Below, piece after piece: positions 51,428-60,184 of a stretch of DNA of 64,000 bases. Numbering within the stretch: the stretch's first letter is position 1; every line of letters starts with the position of its first letter. The stretch lies in NCBI GenBank assembly GCA_049965515.1, contig JBMFWG010000002.1:38591-102590 (forward strand). The letters are read 5' to 3'. The notes beneath the pieces were generated by a model. The model worked only from the letters and a program-made list of their open reading frames with translations. It was not told where the DNA came from and made no database searches. The translations under genes and the position numbers were made by a program. The DNA comes from UBA4572 sp049965515 (GTDB taxonomy: Bacteria > Nitrospirota > Leptospirillia > Leptospirillales > Leptospirillaceae).

Positions 51428-52304
51428 TCGAATCCAGATCAACAAGGAATTTGTCGATATCATGCCCCAGGATTATCTAGACCTGGTGGAAAACGGAACA
51501 TTTGAAAGCCCTAACCGTGGTTGGAAAGACTTTGGAACCGCGACCGAGCTTATCGCTGAGCATTCCCTTTGTGCCGGATGCCCCGAGTCCATCGCCTTCC
51601 GTCACATCATGGCCTCGATTCCCAACCCCGAAGATACTGTCATGGTAGGCTCGACAGGATGCACCAGCCTTGTCTTCCCCATGATTGCCGTCCACAATAT
51701 CCATTCTCTTTTCGGAAACCAGAACGCCATTGCCACCGGTCTCAAACGCGCCCTTGCCGTCCGATTCCCCGACAGGGTGAAGGATGTCATCGTTCTCGCC
51801 GGAGACGGGGCCACGGTCGACATCGGCCTGGACATGACTCTTCAGTCCTGGTTCCGTAAGGAACGCTTCACCACAATCTGCTTCGACAATGAGCTTTATG
51901 CCAATACTGGCGGACAGGAATCGGGGCTCATGCAAAAGGGGTTCCTGGCAAAGATGGCTCCCGTGGGAAAGCGCTTCGACAAGGTGCGTCTTCCTGAGAT
52001 TGCCCGGGAGTCAGGGTGCGATTATGTCGCCATCATGACAGCCAGCAAGCCGAGCCTCGTCGAGAAGGTGATCAAGCAGGCTGTCCTCATTGCTCGGGAA
52101 GTGGGTCCCACCTATATCCAGATCTATACGCCCTGCATACTTGAGATCGGAAAGCAGAGCATGGAGGGACTCCAGGAGATGAGAACGTCGGAAGCCCCGG
52201 GAGAACGGTTCAAATTTCGGGAGTTCATTTCGCCTGAAGCCCAATCCTTCCTTGATGGCCTGGCAGAGAAAAAGAAGGCTGAAAAGATCGCGGCCACAAC
52301 TTAA
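51420..52304 (+). CDS. 2-oxoacid:ferredoxin oxidoreductase 2, beta subunit (TPP-binding)
   Basis: 294 residues; TPP motif GDGATVDIG (from 128) with FDNELYANTGGQ (155-166). Cys51, Cys54, Cys81 and Cys239 match the cluster ligands of set 1 at identical positions, which shows that the two genes are true paralogues. ATG 51420 with AAGGAG 7 bases upstream is chosen; the open frame starts earlier inside alpha. It lies between alpha (overlapping) and gamma (15 bases later). Confidence 0.9.
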   Translation: MANRIQINKEFVDIMPQDYLDLVENGTFESPNRGWKDFGTATELIAEHSLCAGCPESIAFRHIMASIPNPEDTVMVGSTGCTSLVFPMIAVHNIHSLFGNQNAIATGLKRALAVRFPDRVKDVIVLAGDGATVDIGLDMTLQSWFRKERFTTICFDNELYANTGGQESGLMQKGFLAKMAPVGKRFDKVRLPEIARESGCDYVAIMTASKPSLVEKVIKQAVLIAREVGPTYIQIYTPCILEIGKQSMEGLQEMRTSEAPGERFKFREFISPEAQSFLDGLAEKKKAEKIAATT

Positions 52305-52319
52305 CTACCGGGGGATCTA

Positions 52320-53009
52320 ATGAAAAAGCGCATTAATATTCGTATGTCGGGCCTGGGTGGACAAGGAGTTGTGACCTCCGCCCATTTGATGGCCATGGCG
52401 GCCTCACATGAAGGGAAGTTTGCCATTTCGAATCCCTTTTTTGGAGCCGAAAAGCGTATGGCCCCCGCTGAATCCTATGTCCGGATTGGCGAGGAGAAGA
52501 TCTTTGACAGGGGAGAGCTGGTGTTCCCTCATGTCGTCATGGTTTACCACCCCCAGGTGATCACCATGGGAAAGAGCTACACGATGCCCTTTTATTCAGG
52601 TATCAAGGACGGTGGTCTGATCATCATCAATGATGATATTGAACTTTTGACCGAGGAAGAAAAAGAAGATCTTGCAAAGAAAAAGGTGACGGTCTACTAC
52701 GTCCCTGCGACAAAGATTGCTCTCGAACTTGCTGGGACCGAGCTTGCCACCAATATGGGAATGCTGGGGGCCTTGGCCGGCCTGACCCATGCGGTGACAA
52801 TGGATGGCCTCGACAAGGCCCTTCAGGATCGCTTTGGAAAGAAGTATGTGGCATCGGGAGGTACGGCAACTCTCGACGAGGCGATCAAGAAGAAGTTTGC
52901 GAAAAAAGAGATGCTTCTTCAGAAAAACCTTGAGACCATCCGCAGGACGTTCGATGAGGCAGAAACCTTTGCCAAAAAGAACCCCGCCTTTGCGGTCAAC
53001 GTCAGCTAA
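52320..53009 (+). CDS. 2-oxoacid:ferredoxin oxidoreductase 2, gamma subunit
   Basis: 229 residues with the N-terminal SGLGGQGVVTSAH loop (about 10-22), FGAEKRMAPAESYVRIG and YHPQVITMGKSYTMPFYSG, closely parallel to the set 1 gamma. The C-terminal half is more divergent. It sits 15 bases after beta and 24 before delta. Confidence 0.9.
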   Translation: MKKRINIRMSGLGGQGVVTSAHLMAMAASHEGKFAISNPFFGAEKRMAPAESYVRIGEEKIFDRGELVFPHVVMVYHPQVITMGKSYTMPFYSGIKDGGLIIINDDIELLTEEEKEDLAKKKVTVYYVPATKIALELAGTELATNMGMLGALAGLTHAVTMDGLDKALQDRFGKKYVASGGTATLDEAIKKKFAKKEMLLQKNLETIRRTFDEAETFAKKNPAFAVNVS

Positions 53010-53033
53010 CCAGAAGAATCAGGAAGGGTATCG

Positions 53034-53246
53034 ATGTATAATGTGGCAGAGGTAAATGCCGAAGCCTGCGTCGCCCAGAAGGGATGCCGGCTATGTATTA
53101 TGTATTGTCCTGAGGCCAATTGTATCCAGCTTGACACCCAGAAAATGAAGGCAGTAATCGTGGAATCCCGCTGCAAGGGGTGCGAGCTGTGTGTCGTTGT
53201 CTGCGATGCGGCGAAGCATAATGCTATCAAGATGGTGGCCCGTTAA
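53034..53246 (+). CDS. 2-oxoacid:ferredoxin oxidoreductase 2, ferredoxin-like delta subunit
   Basis: 70 residues with two [4Fe-4S] motifs: Cys12, 18, 21, 25 and CKGCELCVVVC at Cys47, 50, 53, 57; an extra Cys30 follows the first set. The first Cys gap is one residue longer than in set 1, and the 25-residue C-terminal tail of set 1 is absent. It closes the operon, 44 bases before a terminator. Confidence 0.9.
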   Translation: MYNVAEVNAEACVAQKGCRLCIMYCPEANCIQLDTQKMKAVIVESRCKGCELCVVVCDAAKHNAIKMVAR

Positions 53247-53290
53247 CCGGTCTCATCAGAAGATGTAGAAAACCGATTGCAATAAAAGGA

Positions 53291-53326
53291 CGGAGGGGGA
53301 TTGATTCCCCCCTCCGGATCCTTTCC
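53291..53326 (+). terminator. Rho-independent terminator of oxidoreductase operon 2
   Basis: CGGAGGGGG (53291-53299) pairs with CCCCCTCCG (53308-53316) around an 8-base loop, a very GC-rich stem. A moderate T/C tract (CCTTTCCTT) follows, so termination is likely but the T-run is not ideal. Confidence 0.6.
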
Positions 53327-53357
53327 TTACGTCTCCTCCCACCCCGCGAGCCATTGA

Positions 53358-53651
53358 ATGACCTCTGACAAAGACCCTTCCATTCCCGATCTCGAACTCT
53401 CTGATGCCTTTATGCGTGTTGAGGCCACGATCAAGGAGTTTCATGCACTCCTTGATTCTGCCAACAGCCTTGCCGGATCTCCCCACCTTTCCCCCGAAGA
53501 CCGAAAAAATCGTCTTGTGGCCTCCCAGGCCCTTCGAGACAGTGCGACGATTTATCTTGACTGGGGCTGGCACTACCTCAGTCGTCTTTATGAGCTTCCC
53601 AATCCCCATGCGGCCGGAGAGGGAGATTTTGATGAAGAGGATCTTCTTTAA
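53358..53651 (+). CDS. Small acidic protein of unknown function
   Basis: 97 residues, strongly acidic at both ends (SDKDPSIPDLELSD, GEGDFDEEDLL), with a helical middle (EFHALLDSANSLA, ALRDSATIYLDWGWHYL). No motif is recognised. It lies 42 bases after the operon 2 terminator on the same strand, and a weak GAG precedes the ATG. Confidence 0.55.
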   Translation: MTSDKDPSIPDLELSDAFMRVEATIKEFHALLDSANSLAGSPHLSPEDRKNRLVASQALRDSATIYLDWGWHYLSRLYELPNPHAAGEGDFDEEDLL

Positions 53652-53726
53652 TCTCCTCCTCGTCCCTCGCCACCATGTCCTTCATTCCTCGTTGTAATCA
53701 GCTTATTTCGTTATTTTCCCCGATCT

Positions 53727-54509
53727 TTAGAAAAATCCTTTGAGCATTTCGACCATGGGGTTGATCTCCGATTTTCCTTTGGAAGACAAGGGAAGATTAA
53801 CAAGATAGGTCTTCTTGGGGCGCTTGGGATCGTCATAGGTTTCGGAGACCTGCAAGGAGAGAGAGGCCTTGTTGACAAGAGCCTCATTGAAAGGAAGGGT
53901 AAAGTAGAGCAACCCTCCGATCTTTCCGTTGGGAAGGACATCGGCTTTGTCGGGAAAGGCTTTGTAGGCAAGGTCGCGCCCAAATGGGGAGGAAGAGGGG
54001 GTCGGCTGGGTAAAAGGGGTGGGAAGAACCCAGATCATCGAGCCCAGACCGAGAGTGACGATGGTAAAGAGGATGAGTCCGGTATAGTAGAGAGTGATCT
54101 TGATGTTCTGATAGGGAACATTCGCCTGCCAGGAAATGTCGAAGGCCTCGGCCGGAGAAATATTTCGGTAGGATTTTCCGATGTAATTGAGGAAAATAAA
54201 GTTCGGCTGAATATGAACAGTTTGGCCGGGGTGAGAGGAAGAGACAACCAGAAGGATCGGGAGAACATGCTCCCGCCACAGGCCATGAGAACCGAAAAGG
54301 CTATGGGTATCCTGGGCCAGGTGATAGGACCTTATTCCCAGCGAGATCCCGGTGTCCTTGATGGTTTCAGTTATCGGGAGAACTTGAGGGTCGGGGCGGG
54401 AAAGCGGACGAAAGTGATAGAAGGAGGAACACGAAATAAAGAGAAAGGCATAGAGGGTAAGAAAAAGTGTGCCGTGGAAAAGGCGGGCCTGCCGCCGAAA
54501 TTCAGTCAT
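53727..54509 (-). CDS. Probable lipoprotein with internal membrane segment
   Basis: 260 residues from ATG 54509. The N-terminal signal ends in LFISCSSF (lipobox Cys about 27). A second hydrophobic stretch (YYTGLILFTIVTLGLGSMIWVL) sits near the middle, unusual for a lipoprotein. I do not recognise the family. ATG 54509 overlaps the psiE stop; an upstream frame inside psiE is rejected. No terminator was found downstream. Confidence 0.6.
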   Translation of the reverse strand: MTEFRRQARLFHGTLFLTLYAFLFISCSSFYHFRPLSRPDPQVLPITETIKDTGISLGIRSYHLAQDTHSLFGSHGLWREHVLPILLVVSSSHPGQTVHIQPNFIFLNYIGKSYRNISPAEAFDISWQANVPYQNIKITLYYTGLILFTIVTLGLGSMIWVLPTPFTQPTPSSSPFGRDLAYKAFPDKADVLPNGKIGGLLYFTLPFNEALVNKASLSLQVSETYDDPKRPKKTYLVNLPLSSKGKSEINPMVEMLKGFF

Positions 54510-55035
54510 GCTGTCGGTTCTCCGCTTCGTTGGCAAAGGATATTTTGACGAGAATGCTATAGGCGTACACAAGAAGAAGAACAATCACGACATAAAGAAT
54601 CAACTGGAGAGAGTGGTAGGAAAACATGCCAAAGCGTTCGCTTTCCTTGTAGGAGGATTGAGCCTCGACTAGAAGGATTCGACGAATCGTGGAAATGATG
54701 CCGATGAGAATGAAGGATGCAATGGGAAATCGACGTCTGCCCAGGTAACTCAGCATGATCCAGAGAAGCTCCAGGATGATCACGACAAAAAGCATGTCGT
54801 TGATAAGCTGGAGAACGGAATCGGTGGTGAGAGTGGTGAGGTTCAGGGCAGAATGGACCAGGACGATGACCGCCCCGGACATGAGGAAGATGGCGACAAT
54901 GAGATGGATAAAGTCGTCGATCCGGAGAAGAACCTTCCTGAGCTTCTGGACAAACTCGAGATGGATGTCGTGCCGGGATGATGGAGAGGGAGAATCTCCG
55001 GGGGGCTTCACGGGAGGGAGGGGAAGGTCTCTCAC
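54502..55035 (-). CDS. PsiE family membrane protein
   Basis: 177 residues with four membrane helices after a Pro-rich N-terminus, and a VLLRIDDFIHLIVAIFLMSG first helix, matching the PsiE (phosphate-starvation-inducible E) family. Its function is unclear. GTG 55035 overlaps the gltX stop (GTGA); the longer open frame of 84 codons lies inside gltX. It precedes the lipoprotein gene in the same operon. Confidence 0.75.
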   Translation of the reverse strand: MRDLPLPPVKPPGDSPSPSSRHDIHLEFVQKLRKVLLRIDDFIHLIVAIFLMSGAVIVLVHSALNLTTLTTDSVLQLINDMLFVVIILELLWIMLSYLGRRRFPIASFILIGIISTIRRILLVEAQSSYKESERFGMFSYHSLQLILYVVIVLLLVYAYSILVKISFANEAENRQHD

Positions 55036-56507
55036 GAATGATCCTTTCCAAGGGAGGTCGAGGACCCGTATGAAGTCAGAAAATGAGTCTTCCGGACGTC
55101 GGAAAGGGTCGCTCCGATCCGGGCAAGAGACTCCTCTCTCCCGAGAAGAATCAGGATCTCGAAAATTCCGGGGCTGACCGTTTTTCCGGTGAGGGCCACA
55201 CGAATCGGCTGGGCAAGTTCCGACATCTTGCGTTTCTGGGCCTCGCCGATTTCTGAAAAGACATTTTTTAAGGAGTCGGTGGTCCATTCCTGAAGCGATC
55301 CCATGGCCGTCAAAAGAGACTCCAGGATCGACAGGCTTTCCGGCCCAAGAACTTTCTCTCGCGCGGTGGGATCGATGACCAGATGGCGGTCAAAGAAGGG
55401 ACGGGCACTCTCGGCAAGTTCTACCAGAGTTCGGGCGCGTCCCTTGAGGGCGGCAATGACATTGGCCCGGTAGGAAGGGTCCGAGGCTTGAGGAAGAGGA
55501 TCTAAAAGTGGCGGAAGTTGTTCGAAGACCAGCGGTGAAAGATCGGAATCGGAGGAGTTCTTGATATAGTGGGCATTGAGCCAGAGAAGCTTCTCCGGAT
55601 TAAAGACGCTGGGCGAAGAGCCGACATGATCGAGATCAAAAAAAGCGATGAGCTCCTCCCGGGAAAAGATCTCCTGGTCATTGTGGGACCACCCCAGGCG
55701 CACTAGGTAGTTGGCCAGAGCATGGGGGAGGTATCCCATCTGGCGGTAGGCCATGACCGAAGTGGCCCCATGACGTTTGGAGAGCTTGGTTCGGTCGGAT
55801 CCGAAAATCATGGGAAGATGGGCAAACAAGGGAATGTCCGCCCCCAGGGCCTGAAAGATGGCAATCTGTCGGGGGGTGTTATTGATGTGATCATCTCCGC
55901 GGATGACGTGGGTAATCTTCATGTCGGCATCGTCAACCACGACGGCGAAGTTATACGTGGGCATGCCGTCGGTCCGGAGAATAACAAGGTCGTCGAGGAG
56001 ATTTCCGTCGAAGGAAAGGGGGCCGCGAATGAGATCATTAAAGGCCACTGTTTGATCCGGGGGATTCCGGAAGCGGAGGACGTGGGGAACGTCATGGGGA
56101 ATATGACGGTCCCGGCACCGCCCGTCGTATCGGGGAGGGAGGCCTTTCGCCTGGGCCTCTTTGCGCCGGGCCTCCAGTTCGTCCGGAGTGCAGGAGCACC
56201 GGTAGGCAGACCCCTTATCAAGAAGTTTTTGAGCCATCTCTCGATAGCGTTCAAGGCGACTTGTCTGGTAAATGGGGCCCTCATCCCAGCTCAAGTCGAG
56301 CCAGCGCATGCCGTCGAGGATCGCCGCAATGGCCTCATCGGTGGAGCGTTCGCGATCGGTATCCTCAATTCTGAGGAGAAAGGTTCCCCGGTGGTGGCGG
56401 GCGAAAAGAAAGTTGAAGAGCGCCGTTCTCGCTCCGCCCAGATGAAGGTTTCCCGTGGGGCTCGGAGCAAAACGAACGCGAATAGGCGAAGAGTTCTGAA
56501 AGGTCAA
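55032..56507 (-). CDS. gltX: Glutamyl-tRNA synthetase
   Basis: A 491-residue class I synthetase that charges tRNA-Glu (and perhaps tRNA-Gln, if an amidotransferase exists). The HIGH region is FAPSPTGNLHLGGARTAL, KMSKS-type motif is RTKLSKRHGAT, and a zinc-type CSCTPDELEARRKEA follows the first domain. The substrate is also the precursor for the HemA/HemL heme route. It leads psiE and a lipoprotein gene. Confidence 0.95.
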   Translation of the reverse strand: MTFQNSSPIRVRFAPSPTGNLHLGGARTALFNFLFARHHRGTFLLRIEDTDRERSTDEAIAAILDGMRWLDLSWDEGPIYQTSRLERYREMAQKLLDKGSAYRCSCTPDELEARRKEAQAKGLPPRYDGRCRDRHIPHDVPHVLRFRNPPDQTVAFNDLIRGPLSFDGNLLDDLVILRTDGMPTYNFAVVVDDADMKITHVIRGDDHINNTPRQIAIFQALGADIPLFAHLPMIFGSDRTKLSKRHGATSVMAYRQMGYLPHALANYLVRLGWSHNDQEIFSREELIAFFDLDHVGSSPSVFNPEKLLWLNAHYIKNSSDSDLSPLVFEQLPPLLDPLPQASDPSYRANVIAALKGRARTLVELAESARPFFDRHLVIDPTAREKVLGPESLSILESLLTAMGSLQEWTTDSLKNVFSEIGEAQKRKMSELAQPIRVALTGKTVSPGIFEILILLGREESLARIGATLSDVRKTHFLTSYGSSTSLGKDHS

Positions 56508-56664
56508 GGGTCTGATCCCGGAATGGGGCCGAAAAGGGGCCAGAGTGGGGGAAGATCGCTCCTCCGGACAGGAAAAGCCTACAGGGAGATTGTATCAGGT
56601 CTTCCCGAAGAGGTAAAGTTAAAAAGAGATGACAGGCGGGGATTTCCCTGAAATGAAGTCGCTT

Positions 56665-56694
56665 TTGACCTCTCCTTGGGGACCGGTCTATAAT
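56665..56694 (+). promoter_or_regulatory. Sigma70-type promoter for the lipoprotein-nadB-chaperone operon
   Basis: TTGACC (56665-56670) and a perfect TATAAT (56689-56694) are separated by 18 bases. The predicted start near 56701 is about 58 bases before the first ATG. No other good promoter was seen before nadB, dnaJ-like, clpB or the Fis-type gene, so all may be one transcript, though internal heat-shock promoters were not ruled out. Confidence 0.65.
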
Positions 56695-56758
56695 CTCCTC
56701 CGGACGAAATGACGCCAGCTCCGGAGAGGGTCCAGTCCGCGGTAGAAACGGGGGGTGC

Positions 56759-57334
56759 ATGACAGATGGCAGTGTTGGGGGGAGGAGAAGGACGTTCTCG
56801 GCGAGACGTCTCTCCCTCCGAATGATCAAGGGCCTTCGCTCCCTCTTCTTTGGCGGAGCGGGCATGGTTCTTGTGGGAATGCTGATAGTGATTGGGGGAT
56901 GTGAGGACGTCAAACCCCTGACTCCCGAGCAACAGTCGTTCATGTCGGCGTGGAAAATTGGAAAGAATCTGGGAAAAGCCTTCGCCACGCAGTCTCCGAA
57001 AGCGGTGGAGGCCCTTCTGGGTCCCCCTCTTTCGTTAGACCCCAAGACCCATGCCGGACTGGTCAGTATTTTTGCGGTGCTGGACAAGATCGATCTCCGG
57101 ATCGTGATGGATTCGGGAACTGTGGATGAAACCGGCCATGCGATTGTTTTTCATGCGCATTGGACGATGTCGGCCATCTCGAAGGGTCCGAAAAAGGCGG
57201 GAGCCCGTTACTTCCAGACGGGGGAGGCCCGAATGGTTGTGGGGCTCTCAAAGCCTCCCGGGAAGGCCCGCCTTCTTTCCCTGACGGGAGATACCTTTCT
57301 CCGGACATCCATCGGGGCAAAGTCCCCGGGATGA
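56759..57334 (+). CDS. Probable lipoprotein of unknown function
   Basis: 191 residues (or 170 from ATG 56822). A long basic n-region leads to a hydrophobic core and the lipobox LIVIGGCED. The mature part is a compact domain with LGKAFATQSPKAVEALLG and GHAIVFHAHWTMS. The stop overlaps the nadB start. The ATG at 56759 has GGGGGG just upstream. No family recognised. Confidence 0.6.
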   Translation: MTDGSVGGRRRTFSARRLSLRMIKGLRSLFFGGAGMVLVGMLIVIGGCEDVKPLTPEQQSFMSAWKIGKNLGKAFATQSPKAVEALLGPPLSLDPKTHAGLVSIFAVLDKIDLRIVMDSGTVDETGHAIVFHAHWTMSAISKGPKKAGARYFQTGEARMVVGLSKPPGKARLLSLTGDTFLRTSIGAKSPG

Positions 57335-58911
57335 GCCCGACACCGCTTCCGCGACGGATCGCGACGGATTTTTTGATAATCGGTGGAGGGATTGCCGGAT
57401 ATCAGACAGCGATCAACCTTCTTCCGCTGGGAAGCGTCACCCTGGTCTCCCGGGGATCAATCGCTTCGGGAAGCTCCTACTATGCGCAGGGGGGGCTGGC
57501 TCTGCCCTGGGGGTTCAATCATGAGGCAGTCGAGTCCCATGTCGCGGATACGTTGCGGGCCGGTGCCGGCTTTTGCGAAGAAGCCAATGTCAGGGTTCTG
57601 ATCGATGGAGCCGAGGAGGCCTTTGCCACGCTGGTCTCCCTCGGGGTTCCGTTTGACAGGGACAGCGGGGGGGACTTTCTCCTTACCCGGGAGGCCGCCC
57701 ATTCACGGCCACGCATCATCCACGCCGGAGGAGACAAGACCGGCTCCCTCATCGTCAAGACCCTGGCCCAGAACGTCCATGGCCATGAAAGATTCACATT
57801 CCTGACCCCCTTCCGCCTGCACCGGCTCCTCAAGGGAGAAGACTCCCGGATTGTGGGGGGGTTGTTCATGGGCGAGGACAAGGATGGATGGGTCAGCATC
57901 AGGGCCGGAGCCACCATCTTGGCAACGGGAGGATTCAGTGCCCTCTTTGCCCGGACGACCAATCCTCCCTCACAGGTCGGGGATGCCACGGCCGTCGCTT
58001 CGATGGCCGGGGCGCGTCTGGAGCGACTGGCCTTTACACAGTTTCACCCGACTGTCCTCGATCTTCCCGGCCAGACCCCCTTTCTTCTGACGGAAGCCCT
58101 GAGGGGAGAGGGAGGACATATCATTGACCAGACGGGGCGGCGGATCCTTTTTCGATACCACCCTGACGGGGAACTGGCGCCTCGGGATGTTGTGTCCCGG
58201 GCTCTTTGGCTTGAGGCCCGGGAACGGCCGGAGGCGAAGATATTCTTAAGCGTCTCCCATCTGTCGGAAGAATATTTGCGGAGGCGGTTTCCCCAGGTGT
58301 TTTTCCATTGCCTTGAGGCGGGAATCGACCTTTCCAGGGATCCCGCTCCCATTCGTCCTGCGGCCCATTTCCAGATGGGGGGGGTCAGGACGGACATGGA
58401 GGGGCGGACCGACCTCCCCGGACTCTATGCGGTCGGAGAAGTGGCGTCGACGAGAGTCCATGGAGCCAATCGCCTGGCCTCCAACTCGCTTCTTGAGGCC
58501 CTGGTGATGGGCCATCGTGTGGCCAGGGCCATCGCCGGGGAAAGGGAGAGCCTGGTCCCTTCTCCGCCGGAGGAAGGGGCAGAGGATCCTCCTTCGGAAG
58601 GCTGGCAAGCTCCCAGGGGCGAGGGGACCCTCTCCCTTGAGGATCTGAAGATCCTTCTTTGGGAAAAGGCCGGTATTGTGAGGACAACCTCCCTTGTCGC
58701 CACTGGCAAGTCTCAAATACTCGAGGCGCTTGCCAGGGGACAGACCGGAGAGAGTCTTCCCCAGGACGCACTTCTTCATAATGCCCTGACCCTGGCCCGG
58801 CTCCTCTTCGAGGATCTCGAGACGGCTCCCCGGGTGGGCTCGAACTATTTTCTCGAAGATCAAGCGACCGAGAAGGCGGGGACGGTTCCCGGTCCGGATT
58901 CCGGATCATAA
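57331..58911 (+). CDS. nadB: L-aspartate oxidase
   Basis: NadB oxidises aspartate to iminoaspartate, the first step of NAD synthesis, with FAD. The 526-residue product has the FAD dinucleotide motif FLIIGGGIAGYQTAI at the N-terminus, SSYYAQGGLALP, the TGGFSALFARTTNPPS loop, RLERLAFTQFHPT, and the C-terminal GLYAVGEVASTRVHGANRLASNSLLEALV. Those are typical NadB/succinate dehydrogenase-like features. ATG 57331 overlaps the preceding stop; an open frame of 57 codons upstream lies inside that gene. Confidence 0.94.
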   Translation: MSPTPLPRRIATDFLIIGGGIAGYQTAINLLPLGSVTLVSRGSIASGSSYYAQGGLALPWGFNHEAVESHVADTLRAGAGFCEEANVRVLIDGAEEAFATLVSLGVPFDRDSGGDFLLTREAAHSRPRIIHAGGDKTGSLIVKTLAQNVHGHERFTFLTPFRLHRLLKGEDSRIVGGLFMGEDKDGWVSIRAGATILATGGFSALFARTTNPPSQVGDATAVASMAGARLERLAFTQFHPTVLDLPGQTPFLLTEALRGEGGHIIDQTGRRILFRYHPDGELAPRDVVSRALWLEARERPEAKIFLSVSHLSEEYLRRRFPQVFFHCLEAGIDLSRDPAPIRPAAHFQMGGVRTDMEGRTDLPGLYAVGEVASTRVHGANRLASNSLLEALVMGHRVARAIAGERESLVPSPPEEGAEDPPSEGWQAPRGEGTLSLEDLKILLWEKAGIVRTTSLVATGKSQILEALARGQTGESLPQDALLHNALTLARLLFEDLETAPRVGSNYFLEDQATEKAGTVPGPDSGS

Positions 58912-58926
58912 GGAGAAAAAAGACTG

Positions 58927-59790
58927 ATGGCCAAGGATTTCTACGAAAAACTCGGAGTCTCGAAAAAGGCTTCGGCCGATGAGATCAAAAAGGCCTACAG
59001 AAAGCTTGCCCGCCAGTTCCATCCCGATGTCAATCCGGGAAATCGGGAGGCCGAGCAACGCTTCAAGGAAATCAACGAGGCCTATGAGGTTCTCTCCGAT
59101 CCTGCAAAACGCCAAGAATACGATGCCTTAGGGGCACGGCCTCCGGGAGGCGGGGGCCGTGCCTCCGGCGCTGCCCGGGGAGGAGGGAGCCCCTTCGAAG
59201 AGGAGCGCTTCGGAGATTTCTGGGACTTTTTTGGGGGCATGGGAGGGGGAGGTGTCCTCTCCGAGGTTCACCTGACTCTTTCTTTTCGAGAGGCGGCCCT
59301 TGGAGCGACTCGAACGGTTCTTCTTCCCGGAGCCCCGGGATCCTCTCCCGAAAAGGTCACACTCCGGATCCCGGGGGGAGTGGACGAGGGGATGGATTTT
59401 ACCGTTTCGGCAGGAACCGGGCCAAAATCCCGCATGATTCGGGTTGTGATCGACGAGATCCAGCCGGATCCCCTTTTTCGCCGGCAGGGAAATGATCTCC
59501 TCCTTGACTGCCCGGTCAAGCTCTCGGAACTTCTCTTCGGGGCCTCGGTCGAAATTCCCACCCTCGAGGGATTCTCCCGCCTGAAGCTCCCTCCGGGGAC
59601 CAGGGCCGGGCAAACCTTCAGGCTCAAGGGCAAGGGAGTCCGTTCTCCGGTCTCCCATGAGACGGGCCATCTCTATGTGAAGATCCTCCCGGTCCTCCCT
59701 CCGGTCATCCCCCCCTCCCTCGAACCGTGCATACGCGAGATTGATGCCCATTATCCTCCTGATTTCCGCTGGAAGGGTCATTCATCATGA
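58927..59790 (+). CDS. DnaJ/CbpA-type co-chaperone
   Basis: A 287-residue J-protein. Residues 1-70 are a J domain with His32-Pro-Asp34. A Gly-rich linker (72-112) follows, then two beta-barrel domains (about 113-280). There is no CxxCxGxG zinc domain, so it is the CbpA type, not true DnaJ. It delivers substrates to DnaK and ClpB. It is followed by a MerR-type gene and clpB, which fits a heat-shock module. Confidence 0.9.
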   Translation: MAKDFYEKLGVSKKASADEIKKAYRKLARQFHPDVNPGNREAEQRFKEINEAYEVLSDPAKRQEYDALGARPPGGGGRASGAARGGGSPFEEERFGDFWDFFGGMGGGGVLSEVHLTLSFREAALGATRTVLLPGAPGSSPEKVTLRIPGGVDEGMDFTVSAGTGPKSRMIRVVIDEIQPDPLFRRQGNDLLLDCPVKLSELLFGASVEIPTLEGFSRLKLPPGTRAGQTFRLKGKGVRSPVSHETGHLYVKILPVLPPVIPPSLEPCIREIDAHYPPDFRWKGHSS

Positions 59791-59857
59791 TCTCTCGGGA
59801 GGCGACAGAACGGAAGGGGAGTCGATGAAGCGCAAGGATGGGACGAATGGAGGAAAC

Positions 59858-60145
59858 ATGGAAAAAAGCCTGCCCCTCGAACAGGTGGTGGAACTCTATC
59901 GCATTCCGAAGCGAACGATCAGGGCCTTGGTGAGGGAAGGCTTGCTTGAAATCGAGCCGACTCCTGCCCCCTCGCTTCGTCCGGAAATGGTGGAACGGAT
60001 CCGGCTGATTGTGGCCCTTCGACGGGATTTGGGGGTGAACATGGCCGGGGTGGAAGTCATCCTTCGTTTGCGCCATCAGCTTGTTTGGGCCCATGCCCAG
60101 AGACGGACAACCTTTTGTGAATCATGGATCGATGTTTCGGAGTAA
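59858..60145 (+). CDS. MerR-type/HspR- or CbpM-like regulator
   Basis: 95 residues from ATG 59858, chosen for GGAGG 4 bases upstream; ATG 59825 is an alternative that adds 11 residues. It contains a MerR-like helix-turn-helix (VVELYRIPKRTIRALVREGLL) and a helical second half ending NMAGVEVILRLRHQL. The position between dnaJ/cbpA and clpB fits HspR (repressor of heat-shock genes) or CbpM (CbpA inhibitor). HspR-type inverted repeats (CTTGAGT, 7 bases, ACTCAAG) were not found nearby, so CbpM-like action is as likely. Confidence 0.75.
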   Translation: MEKSLPLEQVVELYRIPKRTIRALVREGLLEIEPTPAPSLRPEMVERIRLIVALRRDLGVNMAGVEVILRLRHQLVWAHAQRRTTFCESWIDVSE

Positions 60146-60184
60146 GGGAAAGAAGCGCGAAGATCAACGGAGAAAGGACAGACC

